Origin: Candidatus Ecksteinia adelgidicola
GTDB taxonomy: Bacteria; Pseudomonadota; Gammaproteobacteria; Enterobacterales; Enterobacteriaceae
Reading direction: 5' to 3'
Assembly: GCA_020541345.1 (NCBI GenBank)
Contig: CP045239.1
Coordinates: 744,001 to 808,000, forward strand
Length of the DNA stretch: 64,000 nucleotides
In this document: one piece after another, positions 37,539 to 48,384 of the stretch
Layout of the letters: each line of letters opens with the position of its first letter
How positions within the stretch are numbered: position 1 is the first letter of the stretch
Program-made: the position numbers and the translations under genes
Notes under the pieces: model-generated
Seen by the model: only the letters and a program-made list of their open reading frames with translations
Told to the model about the DNA's origin: nothing
Databases searched by the model: none

Positions 37539-38063
37539 ATGATAAATACTTGTTATGGACCAGTTCATCAAAATGTTATTATGCTAGCTAAAAAAATTCG
37601 TTTGCTAATTTGCGATGTAGATGGCGTGCTTTCAAATGGTTTTATTATTATGGGTAATCATGGTGAAAAATTAAAAACCTTTCATGTACGTGATGGCTTT
37701 GGTATTATTTCTTTAAAAAAAATAAATATTGAAGTAGCTTTTATTACAGCTGATTCAACTCAATTACTTCAAGAACGAGCAAATAACCTTGGTATTACTC
37801 ATGTATATCAAGGTCAATCTAACAAATTGCTAATTTTTTATAAACTGTTAAAACAACTCTCTCTTAGAGAAGATCAGGTAGCATATATCGGTGATGATGT
37901 GATTGATTTACCTGTAATGTCTAAAGTAGGTTTATCTGTTTCTGTAAAGGATGCACACCCTTTATTAATCTCTAAATCTCATTATATTACTCGTATTGCT
38001 GGTGGATATGGTGCAGTAAGAGAGCTATGTGACATAATTATTTTTTCTCAAAATAATTTATAA
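37539..38063 (+). CDS. kdsC: KDO 8-phosphate phosphatase (HAD family)
   Basis: KdsC dephosphorylates KDO 8-phosphate to KDO for lipopolysaccharide core synthesis. The HAD nucleophile motif is LLICDVDGVLSNG with D26 and D28. YQGQSNKLLIF and the acidic motif AYIGDDVIDLPVM are also present. Two things are odd. The usual ITGR of loop 2 reads ITAD, so the conserved Gly-Arg is missing. At 174 residues the protein also lacks about 14 C-terminal residues of the E. coli enzyme (188). The start has a TGGAG ribosome-binding site. It sits 20 bases after the broken kdsD, so the operon order kdsD-kdsC is conserved although its first gene is dead. It may be an intact gene losing its role. Confidence 0.92.
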   Translation: MINTCYGPVHQNVIMLAKKIRLLICDVDGVLSNGFIIMGNHGEKLKTFHVRDGFGIISLKKINIEVAFITADSTQLLQERANNLGITHVYQGQSNKLLIFYKLLKQLSLREDQVAYIGDDVIDLPVMSKVGLSVSVKDAHPLLISKSHYITRIAGGYGAVRELCDIIIFSQNNL

Positions 38064-39120
38064 AACATAAAAACTATAAAGTTAAGAATAACAAAAGATT
38101 ATAGATGATTTTTATGGTAATGATAATAATACTTATTTTAATTATCTAAAATTTAACTTACTTATTAAAAATTGATAAACCATTCTTAATAAAGAAAATA
38201 TACTATCATATTAAAGTAATATACAGTTATACGAATGTATAATATCATTAGAATATTAAATTATAAAATTATTTAAAAAAATATAATGTGTTATATACAA
38301 AGTGTAATAATTTTTTTATTATTTAACAATAATATTTAGTAGTAACAAATTAAAAATTTTATTAAATCAATGTTAATCATAAAAAATTGACTTAATATCA
38401 AACTCTTTATCTTTGTAGTTATTTGATAGTAGATGACTTAAAAAACATTTTTAAATATAATAAATAAAATTTAACAATACTAAATTTAGTTTAAATACTT
38501 AAGCAAGATTTTTTAATAAAGAATTATCGTTTATAATATTAATTTTATTACTACTAGTATTATAATGTATATAAACTTACAAAATAAAAATTATTACATG
38601 AATTCATAAAGTGAAAAATTAAGCATGCAATTTATAATTAAAAAATTATAATATTTTTATTATATTTTTATTTTTATTAGTATATAAGATACTCGTTTTA
38701 TAATATTTTAAACTTATTAAGTCTTAATAATTTACTCAAGAAAAAAGTTACTAGACATTAAAAAATATAACTGATTTCGTTAGAAAAAATCGTCTATATC
38801 ATGCTATAAAAATTTTATTAAATAATAATAATTATTTCATAGATAAAAAAATAAAATTTATGTTAAAATATTTATGAATTTGATATTTTTTAAAATGAAA
38901 AAATATGGAAAACAATAATATTTTATTTTAACAATATATTATAAAATAAAGAATAATTAAAATATTAACAAACAATACTTTTCTTTAATAGTTTAATAAT
39001 AATATAAATTATAATGGAATAATTTGTTTATTAAAAAAATATACAACTTTATAAAAAACATATAATAATAATTATTATGTCATTATAATAAAACGTTAAA
39101 AAATAATGAGTAAATAATTT
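38064..39120. other. Spacer the size of lptC-lptA
   Basis: In E. coli lptC and lptA (191 and 185 codons, about 1.13 kb) lie between kdsC and lptB. This gap is 1,057 bases and carries no open frame or recognisable fragment of either. The length match suggests erosion in place rather than a clean deletion. Confidence 0.7.
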
Positions 39121-39846
39121 ATGTCTACGCTATCCGCTAAAAATTTAACAAAAAATTATAAAAATCATCCAATTATTCAAGATGTTAGTCTTAAAGTAAA
39201 ATCTGGAGAAATTGTTGGTTTACTTGGCCCAAATGGAGCTGGAAAAACAACTACTTTTTATATATTAGTTGGGATTTTAACATGTGATTTTGGATACGTT
39301 TTTATTGACAATGAAAATATTAGTAGACTTCCATTACATGCGCGTTCTCAACGAGGTATTGGTTATTTACCACAAGATATATCTATCTTTCGTTATTTAA
39401 GTGTATATAATAATCTTATGGCAGTACTAGAAATTCGAACTGACATAACTATTCAACAGAAAAGAAATCGTGCTGAAGAACTTATGGAAGAATTTCATAT
39501 TACTCATTTAAAGAATAGTTTAGGAAAAGTATTATCTGGTGGTGAAAGACGCCGTGTTGAAATTGCACGTGCATTAGCTGCTAATCCTAAATTTATTCTT
39601 CTCGATGAACCATTTTCTGGAATTGATCCAATATCTATAATTGATATTAAGAAAATAATTCGATATTTGCGTGATAGTAATTTAGGTATTCTTATTACTG
39701 ATCATAACGTACGTGATACACTAGATGTATGTCATCATGCTTATATTTTAAATCAAGGAAAATTAATTATTGAAGGTACGCCTAATATTATTTTAAATAA
39801 TCAAGAAGTACAACGTGTGTATTTAGGTAAAAATTTTTATTTTTAA
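39121..39846 (+). CDS. lptB: Lipopolysaccharide export ABC transporter ATPase
   Basis: LptB is the cytoplasmic ATPase of the LptB2FG complex that extracts lipopolysaccharide from the inner membrane. It has 241 residues, the same as E. coli. Walker A is GPNGAGKT (36-43), the Q-loop lies in GYLPQDI, the signature is LSGGE (138-142), Walker B ends FILLDEP with E163, and the switch histidine is in ITDHNVRD. Nothing suggests decay. Its bridge partners lptC and lptA are missing upstream. Either LPS export persists with genes elsewhere, or this ATPase is a leftover or has another partner. Confidence 0.96.
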   Translation: MSTLSAKNLTKNYKNHPIIQDVSLKVKSGEIVGLLGPNGAGKTTTFYILVGILTCDFGYVFIDNENISRLPLHARSQRGIGYLPQDISIFRYLSVYNNLMAVLEIRTDITIQQKRNRAEELMEEFHITHLKNSLGKVLSGGERRRVEIARALAANPKFILLDEPFSGIDPISIIDIKKIIRYLRDSNLGILITDHNVRDTLDVCHHAYILNQGKLIIEGTPNIILNNQEVQRVYLGKNFYF

Positions 39847-41790
39847 AAATTTATAAAATTTAAAAAAAAAATTAACCAAAAAAATTATATTTTGTATTAA
39901 AAAAATATATATTCTCATTCTAAACCTGCCTGATCAAAGCATCAGTTATTATAATAAATGTAATTTTTATATAAATAATTATTATTTTTGTTATATCATT
40001 ATAAATTATAAAATAATTTTTTGTTTAAATAATGTTTAAAATATATTATTTATATTAGTTTTATTAAGTAAAAATTAATTTTAGAATATTACAAATATAA
40101 TGATGTTAAAGTTTTTAAAACATAACACCATAATAAAAATATATAAAACTTTTAACTTACTTATAACAAACAAGATAAAAAATATTTTTTTATTGATTAT
40201 ATATGTAAAAATAAAATTATAATTAATTTAAATATTATTAAAAATATTAATTAAAAAATATTTTTATAAATGAAATTAAATATATTATATAAGATACTAA
40301 TTTTATAAATTTTAATTAATTTTAAAATATTTTTAATTATAACAGATGTAAATTAAAATAATTATGTATATTTTATTTTTAATATATAAAAATTTAATAT
40401 ATAAAATATTTATATATTATATAAAACATTTTATAGAAAACAATTAATTAATACGATTACATTTTTAGTTATATAACATATTTTAAAATAATCGTAAAAA
40501 ATTTATTAATATTCTTTAATTTTTTAATATTTTTCATAAAAACATATTTTTTTATAAATGATTTATATGAAATAAAATATTGTAACATTTAAAATTTTAT
40601 AAATAGAAATTTATCAATTATAACATTTTTAATAAAATTTAAAATTTTTAAAGTAAAAAACTTTATTAAAAGTAGACAAAAAATAACTATGCTATGTTAA
40701 AGTATCATGATAAAATAATGTATAATACAATATATCATTTGCCTGTAATGAAATAAGTACTGTAAAATAAAATACTATTTTAATAATAAAAATTGATTAA
40801 AATGTAAAAAAATATTATTTATACTTAATAAAAATTTATTTTATAAAAAAATTTTAAAAAATATATTTTAAAAAAATATATTGAATGATAAAATAATATT
40901 AAATAATAATCAAATTAAAATATTATTATGTAAAAATACATGCTTAATATTAACATTATAAAATTATTATATGTTTAAAATTATTTTTTAAATAGAAAAT
41001 TAATACAATACTATTAATATACTCTTAAAGAATTTTATTATAATTTATTAATACTGTTATATTTTATAAAAAGTATTTTATAAGCATATAATATAAAAAT
41101 AAAAGATATTATATAATATAAAAAATTAAAGTTTTACAGAAAAGATATTATTTATAATAAATAATATTGATATTAACAATATAAATATTATATTTTTAAT
41201 CTATTATTAAATATTGTATCATAATTATAGTTAATATATATATTATAAGTATAATAGGTTTATATTATAAGTGAATGCAATAAAGAAATAACTAGATGTT
41301 TAATTACTTACAGTAAATAAAATATAGCAACAACATACTTTATTGATGTTTGTATTTAAATAGTATTGTAAAAATTAAATATAATATAAAAATATATTAA
41401 AATATAGTATATTTTTTATATGTAAAATATTTATATATAAATTAATATAAAAATAACAATTTAATTATAATAACAAATATTTTTTAAAAATAGATTTAAT
41501 TAATTAGTAAATAAAATAGTAACATTTATATTTGAATTTAAGATGAAATATTCTTAAAATAAGAATAAAATTACAACATAATAAAAACATATAACTATAA
41601 ATTTTTGTATTATTTTAAAAAAAATAATAAAATCATATCTTATTAATTTTTTTTAAAAAAAATATTAAAAAATATTATAACATTATTAATGCACTTGTAA
41701 TTAATAATCAATTTTTTTATCATACTATTAAATAAATCATTAAAAAAAAATTTCGATTTAGATAATACATATTCTAAAGAGCGTATATTA
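39847..41790. other. Gene-free spacer lptB-ftsY
   Basis: No gene. In E. coli rpoN, hpf, ptsN, rapZ and npr follow lptB; none is recognisable. A less AT-rich patch at about 39920-39952 holds a 5-bp inverted repeat (ctgat/atcag). Confidence 0.75.
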
Positions 41791-42894
41791 ATGATAAATC
41801 CAATATTTAATAAAAAAAAACAACCTAATAATACTCAAAAAGAATACTTTAAAAAACAAAAAGAAAAAAATATCAATAATAATAAAAAAGAAAAGATAGA
41901 AAAATCTTCAAGATTTTTTTTGATAAAAAAATCAAATAATATCTTAAACGATGTACAAAAATGTCAAATTAAAAAAGGTTTTTTTTCCAATTTACAAGAT
42001 AAGTTTTTTAAAAGCAAAAAAAATTTTGGATTAAGTTTAAGTAACTTTTTTCATAGTAAAACTATTAATAATAGATTCTTTAATGATTTAGAAGAACAAT
42101 TGTTAATTTCTGATGTTGGAGTACATACAACGCGAAAGCTAATTAATATTTTGACTTTATACGCTAAAAATAAACGTTTACAAAATACTAGAGAATTATG
42201 TAATAAACTTAAATTAGAAATGTCATTAATTTTATCTAATATTGATTGTCCATTGAATTTTTATGATAAAACTCCCTATGTTATTTTGATAGTTGGTATT
42301 AATGGAGCAGGAAAAACTACTACTATTGGAAAGTTAGCGCATCAGTTTAAAACTAAAAGTAAATCAGTGATTCTAGCTGCAGGAGATACATTTCGAGCTG
42401 GAGCAGTTGAACAATTAAAAATTTTAGGTGAACGTAACCATGTCCCTGTAATCGCTCAACATACGGGTGCTGATGCTGCCTCAGTGATTTTTGACGCATT
42501 TAAATCAACAAAATCACGAAATATAGATATATTAATTGCTGATACTGCAGGACGATTACAAAATCAAAAAAATTTAATGGACGAGTTGAAAAAAATTATT
42601 TTAGTTATGAAAAAAATAGATGCTACAGCACCTCATGAAATTATGTTAATACTTGATGCTACTACTGGGCAAAACGCTATTAATCAAATAGAAGTATTTA
42701 ATAAAGCTATTAACATAACTGGAATTACATTAACAAAACTAGATGGCACTGCTAAAGGTGGCTTTATTTTTTCTATTGCAGATCAATTTAAAATTCCAAT
42801 TCGTTATATTGGAATTGGAGAAAACTATAAAGATTTACAAGCATTTAATTCTAATAGTTTTATTGAAACAATATTTTCTAACAAATTTAATTAA
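41791..42894 (+). CDS. ftsY: Signal recognition particle receptor FtsY, short basic N-terminus
   Basis: FtsY is the membrane-associated GTPase that receives SRP-ribosome complexes for cotranslational membrane insertion. The NG core begins near residue 61 with KKGFFSNLQDKF. The GTPase motifs are P-loop GINGAGKT (169-176), AAGDTFRAGAVEQL, ADTAGRLQ and TKLDGTAKGG. At 367 residues it is about 130 shorter than E. coli FtsY (497), and nearly all the loss is in the N-terminal A domain. That domain is acidic in E. coli. Here it is about 60 residues with some 16 Lys/Arg and 5 Asp/Glu. The start at 41791 is the only usable one; an A9 tract (41812-41820) follows. ftsE, ftsX and rpoH, downstream in E. 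coli, are absent here. Confidence 0.97.
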   Translation: MINPIFNKKKQPNNTQKEYFKKQKEKNINNNKKEKIEKSSRFFLIKKSNNILNDVQKCQIKKGFFSNLQDKFFKSKKNFGLSLSNFFHSKTINNRFFNDLEEQLLISDVGVHTTRKLINILTLYAKNKRLQNTRELCNKLKLEMSLILSNIDCPLNFYDKTPYVILIVGINGAGKTTTIGKLAHQFKTKSKSVILAAGDTFRAGAVEQLKILGERNHVPVIAQHTGADAASVIFDAFKSTKSRNIDILIADTAGRLQNQKNLMDELKKIILVMKKIDATAPHEIMLILDATTGQNAINQIEVFNKAINITGITLTKLDGTAKGGFIFSIADQFKIPIRYIGIGENYKDLQAFNSNSFIETIFSNKFN

Positions 42895-43489
42895 AATATT
42901 TTTTATAAAAAACATTAATATTTTTCAAAATAAAAATAAAGTATTTTTATTAAAAAAAATAAAGTATTACTAAGATTAAAATAATTTTATTATTTACGTT
43001 TATTCAATTAAATTTTACTTTATGAATAATAATTGTTACTTATAAAATAAATATTTTATTAAAAATGAAATTCAGTTACAATATTTATTTATTATAAAAT
43101 AATATTTTATTTTATAATAACTTTTTAAAATAAAATAAAAAATATTGTTTATTATTAAATAAATTAACATTATTATATAAAATACTGCTAACTTTTGAAG
43201 TTTATTTAAACTGTAACATATTAGATACTATATTTTTTTATTTAGATATAGTATCTAAATATTTTGTAAGTATTATTTTTAATGTTAATGTTTTATTAAA
43301 TAATTATAGTATAGTAATATTAAATAATAATTATTTAGAATAAAATTGCAATATGTAATATTATTAATATTATTTATTTCTATAGAAAAAAATAAAAAAT
43401 ATACATTCACATAACATTAGACATATATTTAATTTAGTAGTACATATCAACTAAAAAATTAATTTTTATATTGTATTATTATAATAATA
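42895..43489. other. Convergent spacer ftsY-xthA
   Basis: No gene. A 10-bp A/T inverted repeat (aataaaaata 42929-42938, tatttttatt 42942-42951) follows ftsY but is not followed by a T run on either strand. Confidence 0.75.
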
Positions 43490-44305
43490 TTATGAATATG
43501 ATAATTTAAACTCTGCCCATACTGGCGCATGATCAGATGGACGTTCCATGCTGCGAATGTTGTAATCAATGCCACTAGAAAAACAAAGTTTTGCTAGTGG
43601 CATACTAGTTAATAACAAATCGATGCGTAAACCCCGATTTTCTATAAATCCTTGTGAACGATAATCAAACCAAGAAAATCGTTCTTTTTGAAAAGGATGA
43701 TGATAGCGATATATATCTATTAATCCCCAGTTAAATAAATGATTAAGCCAAGTGCGTTCTTCAGGTAAAAAAGAACATTTTCCTTTATACAACCATTTTT
43801 TTTTGTTTTTTTCTCCAATACCAATGTCAAAGTCAGTATGACTAACATTCATATCTCCCATGACTAGCACTAGCATGAATTTTGATAAATATTTCTTGAG
43901 ATAAATTTTTAAATCTTGATAAAATCGAGCTTTTACTGGAAATTTAGTTTGATGATAACGATTGTCTCCTTGCGGAAAATAAGCGTTAATAACTGTTAAT
44001 TGACCATGTGACGTATTTATATTAACCATAATAATACGACGCTGTGCGGATTCTTCATCTGTTTCAAAACCACGATTTATTGATAAAAATGGAATTTTGC
44101 TTAATAATGCTACGCCAAAATGACCTTTTTGTCCATGATAGCAAACATAATATCCATATTTATTAATTTCTTTTAGTGGAAACATATCATCATGAACTTT
44201 AGTCTCTTGAAGACCAATGATATCGGGTTGATGTTGATCAATAATTGCTGCTAATTGATGAAATCGAGCGCGCAATCCGTTAACATTAAAAGAAATAATT
44301 TTCAT
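43490..44305 (-). CDS. xthA: Exodeoxyribonuclease III
   Basis: XthA is the main AP endonuclease and 3' repair exonuclease of base-excision repair. The start at 44305 has an aagaa ribosome-binding site and gives 271 residues (268 in E. coli), beginning [14 protein letters not shown] frame open to 44368 would add 21 Tyr/Phe/Ile-rich residues and is unlikely. Metal-binding and catalytic residues sit at E. coli positions: E34 ([10 protein letters not shown]), D151 and N153 (GDMNVSHTD), D258 and H259 (SDHAPVW). A T9 tract lies at 43796-43804. With mutY and dnaQ it shows that several mutation-avoidance functions are kept. Confidence 0.98.
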   Translation of the reverse strand: MKIISFNVNGLRARFHQLAAIIDQHQPDIIGLQETKVHDDMFPLKEINKYGYYVCYHGQKGHFGVALLSKIPFLSINRGFETDEESAQRRIIMVNINTSHGQLTVINAYFPQGDNRYHQTKFPVKARFYQDLKIYLKKYLSKFMLVLVMGDMNVSHTDFDIGIGEKNKKKWLYKGKCSFLPEERTWLNHLFNWGLIDIYRYHHPFQKERFSWFDYRSQGFIENRGLRIDLLLTSMPLAKLCFSSGIDYNIRSMERPSDHAPVWAEFKLSYS

Positions 44306-45259
44306 AATATTGATATTCTTATAAAAAATTACATAAAATAATACGATATAATAATAAAATATATACAAACTTAAATTTTAAAAAACTATATTGTTAAACA
44401 TATAATAAACTATTATTTTTTTATTTTACAAAATAAAAAAATAAAAGATTGTTATTACAATTATTTATTTTTATAAACTATATAAATGTATATAGATATT
44501 ATAAAATTTTATTCATTAAAAGAAACATTATATGTAATTTATTAATAATGTTTTTTATATTATATTATTTTTATAAAATAAAGTTATTAATAAAAATTAT
44601 TTTTTATAAAATATATAATAACATATATTAAAAATATATTACATTAAAATAAATATTACTTTTTTAAAAGTGTAATATTGTTTTATTTAAGCAAAACAAT
44701 AATATATTGTTTTAATTTTTATCTTTTTATATAAAATATTATAAATATTGTACGTTGTTACATTTTTATAATATAATTTTATGTATGTCATATTATATTT
44801 AAAAAAATATCTTTCATATGATTAATGATAAAATCAAAAATGTTATATAGAAAAATATTTTTAATTAAAATCATAGTATTTTAAATACGATATAATTTTA
44901 AAAATACTTTTATATAATATATATACTTTAAGAAAATATAACAAACTTTACATATTTTTACTGACATATAAGTACATAAAGTAATTATATTTTATAATTG
45001 TAATTTAAGATATACTAGTAATTTTATTTTTTTATAATATATTTTATAAAATTGATGTTATATTAAATGTGAAAATATAAATTATACAATTAATAAATTT
45101 TAGTTTTTAATACAATGTTAATATTATATTATAAAAATTTATTTTGTTAAAATGATTTATCAAAGAATATACATTTTATAAAAAATTAAAAAAATTATTA
45201 TATATTAAAATAAAATACTTCTATTATAAACAAATTATTTATATCTTTTAAATAAGATA
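44306..45259. other. Spacer xthA-dnaJ
   Basis: No gene supported; the 60-codon frame at 44449-44631 is Ile/Tyr/Phe/Lys noise. A 7-bp stem (atatctt 45241-45247, aagatat 45254-45260) abuts the dnaJ stop codon and has no T run. Confidence 0.75.
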
Positions 45260-46369
45260 TTAGTGAGTCAAATCATCAAAAAATTTTTTAACTCCATCAA
45301 AAAAACTTTTTGATCGGGGACTATTTTTTTCACCAAAAGGACCATTAAAAGTTGTATTTAGTTCTTTTAGTAAATATTTTTGTTTTTCATTAAGATTAAC
45401 TGGAGTTTCAATAATTACACGACATAGTAAATCACCTAACTTTCCTCCTCGCATCGATTGAATACCTTTACCTCTCATACGAAACAATTTAGCTGTCTGA
45501 GTTTCTGGAGGTATTTTTAATTTAACTCGCCCATTTAGTGTTGGCACTTCAATTTCTCCACCTAATGCTGCCATAGAAAAATTGATTGGTACTTCACAGT
45601 ATAAATTATTACTTTCTCGTTTAAAAATAGGATGCTCTTTAATTTGAATTTGAACGTATAAATCTCCAGATTGAGAACGATTTTCTCCTAATTCTCCTTT
45701 ACCTATTAAACGAATACGATCTCCGGTATTTACACCTGCTGGAATTCTTACTGATAACGTTTTATTTTTTTCTACTTTGCCATTCCCCCGACATTTATGA
45801 CAAGGATAATTAATTACTTCTCCTCTTCCATGACAACGCGGACATGTTTGTTGAACAGTAAAAAAACCTTGACGCATTTGAACTTGTCCTTGACCATGAC
45901 AAGTAGAACAAATATGAGGTGAACTTCCAGGATTAGCACCGCTGCCCTTGCAGATATTGCATTCTTCTAATGTTGGAATACGAATTTCTCTTGTAGTACC
46001 ACGTACGGTTTCTTCAAGAGATAGTTCTATGTTATATTGAAGATCTGCACCTCTAGAAGCGCGATTTCGACGATTTCCTCCAAATATATCACCAAATACG
46101 TCACCAAAAATATCACTAAAATCTGTATTATTGCTTGTTTGACTTTGTTCAAAAGCTGCGTGTCCATACTGATCATAAGCTGCTCGTTTTTTATTATCAC
46201 TCAGAACTTCGTAAGCCTCCTTCGTTTGTTTGAATAATGTTTCAGCATTTTTCTCCTGATTACGATCAGGATGATATTTCATCGCTAAGCGTTTATATGC
46301 TCTTTTTATTTCTCGTTCATTTGCTGTCTTACTAACACCAAGAATCTCGTAATAATCTTTCTTAGCCAT
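45260..46369 (-). CDS. dnaJ: Chaperone DnaJ (Hsp40)
   Basis: DnaJ delivers unfolded clients to DnaK and stimulates its ATPase. The start at 46369 gives the canonical [16 protein letters not shown] and has an AGGGT ribosome-binding site. An in-frame ATG six codons earlier is not expected to be used. The J domain (1-70) has HPD at 33-35. The Gly/Phe linker is reduced: the Gly-rich first part of the E. coli linker is gone and the [15 protein letters not shown] part remains. Four zinc-binding CxxCxGxG repeats follow ([32 protein letters not shown]), then the client-binding C-terminal domains ending [16 protein letters not shown]. It is 369 residues (376 in E. coli) and is cotranscribed with dnaK. 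Confidence 0.98.
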   Translation of the reverse strand: MAKKDYYEILGVSKTANEREIKRAYKRLAMKYHPDRNQEKNAETLFKQTKEAYEVLSDNKKRAAYDQYGHAAFEQSQTSNNTDFSDIFGDVFGDIFGGNRRNRASRGADLQYNIELSLEETVRGTTREIRIPTLEECNICKGSGANPGSSPHICSTCHGQGQVQMRQGFFTVQQTCPRCHGRGEVINYPCHKCRGNGKVEKNKTLSVRIPAGVNTGDRIRLIGKGELGENRSQSGDLYVQIQIKEHPIFKRESNNLYCEVPINFSMAALGGEIEVPTLNGRVKLKIPPETQTAKLFRMRGKGIQSMRGGKLGDLLCRVIIETPVNLNEKQKYLLKELNTTFNGPFGEKNSPRSKSFFDGVKKFFDDLTH

Positions 46370-46396
46370 TCTTTTTACCCTGAACATATAAAAATA

Positions 46397-46423
46397 CGGG
46401 CGTAGAATTTATTTCAACGCCCG
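46397..46423 (-). terminator. GC-rich hairpin between dnaK and dnaJ
   Basis: CGGGCGT (46397-46403) and ACGCCCG (46417-46423) form a perfect 7-bp GC-rich stem with a 13-base loop, the most GC-rich element of the whole intergenic sequence. On the minus strand it is followed by tattttta, so it resembles an intrinsic (partial) terminator ahead of dnaJ. From memory, E. coli has a similar cgggcg/cgcccg stem-loop in the same place. It probably lowers dnaJ expression or protects the dnaK transcript. Confidence 0.75.
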
Positions 46424-46479
46424 CGTTGATTTTTAATAATAATTTCATTACTCTTGATACCTCCCCTGATAAAGGGTAA

Positions 46480-48384
46480 TTATTTTTTATCTTTTACTTC
46501 TTCAAACTCAGCGTCAACGACATCATTATCTTTTGTTGTTGTATTATCAGAGCTAGAAGTGGCATTATCTTTAGAGTTTATTATTTCCATAAGTTTTCCA
46601 GAAACTTGAATTAATTTCTGATTTTTTTCTTCTATTTCAGCTCGATTTTCTCCTTTTAAAACAGATTCTAAATCTTGTAGAGCTGTTTCAATTGTAACTT
46701 TTTCTTCTTTTGATAATTTATTACTTACTTCTTTTAGTTGTTTACGAGTACTATGAATTAAATAATCAGCTTGATTACGTGATTGAACTAGTTCTTCAAA
46801 CTTACGATCAGACTGTGCGTTTAGTTCAGCATCCTGAACCATTTTTTGAATTTCTTTTTCATTTAAACCTGAAGATGCCTTAATAGCAATTTTTTGTTCA
46901 CGACCAGTTTTTTTATCTTTAGCAGATACATGTAAAATACCATCAGCATCAATGTCAAAAGTAACTTCAATTTGTGCCATTCCTCTTGGTGCTGGCTGAA
47001 TTCCATCTAAATTAAATTGTCCTAATGATTTATTATCACTAGCACGTTTTCTCTCTCCTTGAAGAACATGAATAGTGACTGCAGATTGATTATCTTCAGC
47101 AGTAGAAAAAATTTGACTATGTTTAGCAGGAATTGTTGTATTTTTTGTAATTAGCGGTGTCATAACACTACCCATCGTTTCAATTCCTAAAGATAAAGGA
47201 GTAACATCTAATAATAATACATCTGTGACATCACCTGCTAATACACCTGCTTGTACTGCAGCACCTACAGCGACTGCTTCATCTGGATTTACATCTTTTC
47301 TCGGTTCTTTTCCAAAAAAAGTAGCTACTTTTTTTTGAACCATCGGCATTCGAGTTTGACCGCCTACCAAAATTACATCTTGAATATCAGAAACTGAGAG
47401 TTTTGCATCTTTTAAAGCAACTTCTAATGGCTTAATAGAACGTGAAACTAAATCTTCAACTAATGATTCAAGTTTCGCACGAGTAATTTTAATATTTATA
47501 TGTTTCGGTCCACTTGCATCTGCAGTAATATATGGCAAGTTTAAGTCAGTTTGATGTGCAGAAGACAATTCTATTTTTGCTTTTTCTGCAGCTTCTTTTA
47601 ATCGTTGCATTGCTAACGGATCATTATAAAGATCTATACCTTGTTCTTTTTTAAACTCTTCTACTAAATAGTGAATGAGGCGACTATCAAAATCTTCACC
47701 ACCTAAATGGGTATCTCCATTAGTTGCTAATACTTCAAAAGTTTTTTCACCATCAACATTATCAATTTCAATAATGGAAATATCAAAAGTACCACCACCT
47801 AAATCATACACTGCTATAGTACGATTACCAACTTCTTTATCTAAGCCATAAGCTAAAGCTGCTGCTGTAGGTTCATTGATAATACGTTTTACTTCAAGAC
47901 CTGCAATACGTCCAGCATCTTTAGTAGCTTGTCGTTGTGTATCATTAAAATAAGCAGGAACAGTAATGACAGCAGCGCTTACTGGTTCACCAAGGTAATC
48001 TTCAGCAGTTTTTTTCATTTTTTTTAATACTTCAGCTGATATTTGCGGTGGTGCTATTTTTTTGTTTTTAACTTCTAACCATGCGTCACCATTATTTGCT
48101 TTGATAATTTTATAAGGCATAATGTCTTTATCTCTTTGAGCCTCTTCATCTTCAAATCGCCGTCCAATAAGACGCTTAATAGCAAATAAAGTATTTTTTG
48201 GATTTGTTATAGCTTGACGCTTAGCTAATTGACCAACTAAAATCTCTCCGTCCTGAGTATATGCAATAATAGAAGGAGTAGTACGATCACCTTCGGAATT
48301 CTCTAATACTCGTGCTTTACGACCATCCATAATTGCTACGCAAGAGTTAGTCGTACCTAAGTCAATACCAATAATTTTTCCCAT
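46480..48384 (-). CDS. dnaK: Chaperone DnaK (Hsp70)
   Basis: DnaK is the ATP-driven Hsp70 that binds unfolded segments together with DnaJ and GrpE. The 634-residue product (638 in E. coli) begins [21 protein letters not shown] and contains the ATPase signatures [17 protein letters not shown] and [13 protein letters not shown]. The hydrophobic linker [15 protein letters not shown], the substrate-binding domain and the lid follow, and the C-terminus is EFEEVKDKK with the conserved EEV-type tail. A GGAGA ribosome-binding site lies eight bases upstream. Expression is probably heat-inducible from the sigma-32-type promoter at 48511-48542. It has the least AT-shifted composition of the window, typical of a very highly expressed gene. 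Confidence 0.99.
   Translation of the reverse strand: MGKIIGIDLGTTNSCVAIMDGRKARVLENSEGDRTTPSIIAYTQDGEILVGQLAKRQAITNPKNTLFAIKRLIGRRFEDEEAQRDKDIMPYKIIKANNGDAWLEVKNKKIAPPQISAEVLKKMKKTAEDYLGEPVSAAVITVPAYFNDTQRQATKDAGRIAGLEVKRIINEPTAAALAYGLDKEVGNRTIAVYDLGGGTFDISIIEIDNVDGEKTFEVLATNGDTHLGGEDFDSRLIHYLVEEFKKEQGIDLYNDPLAMQRLKEAAEKAKIELSSAHQTDLNLPYITADASGPKHINIKITRAKLESLVEDLVSRSIKPLEVALKDAKLSVSDIQDVILVGGQTRMPMVQKKVATFFGKEPRKDVNPDEAVAVGAAVQAGVLAGDVTDVLLLDVTPLSLGIETMGSVMTPLITKNTTIPAKHSQIFSTAEDNQSAVTIHVLQGERKRASDNKSLGQFNLDGIQPAPRGMAQIEVTFDIDADGILHVSAKDKKTGREQKIAIKASSGLNEKEIQKMVQDAELNAQSDRKFEELVQSRNQADYLIHSTRKQLKEVSNKLSKEEKVTIETALQDLESVLKGENRAEIEEKNQKLIQVSGKLMEIINSKDNATSSSDNTTTKDNDVVDAEFEEVKDKK

Noticed and set aside
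39925-39950. Less AT-rich patch with ctgat/atcag repeat after lptB
   Set aside because: The stem is only 5 bp, has no T run and no resemblance to a known RNA; left as spacer.
44449-44631. 60-codon plus-strand open frame
   Set aside because: Low-complexity Ile/Tyr/Phe/Lys sequence in a spacer, no ribosome-binding site.
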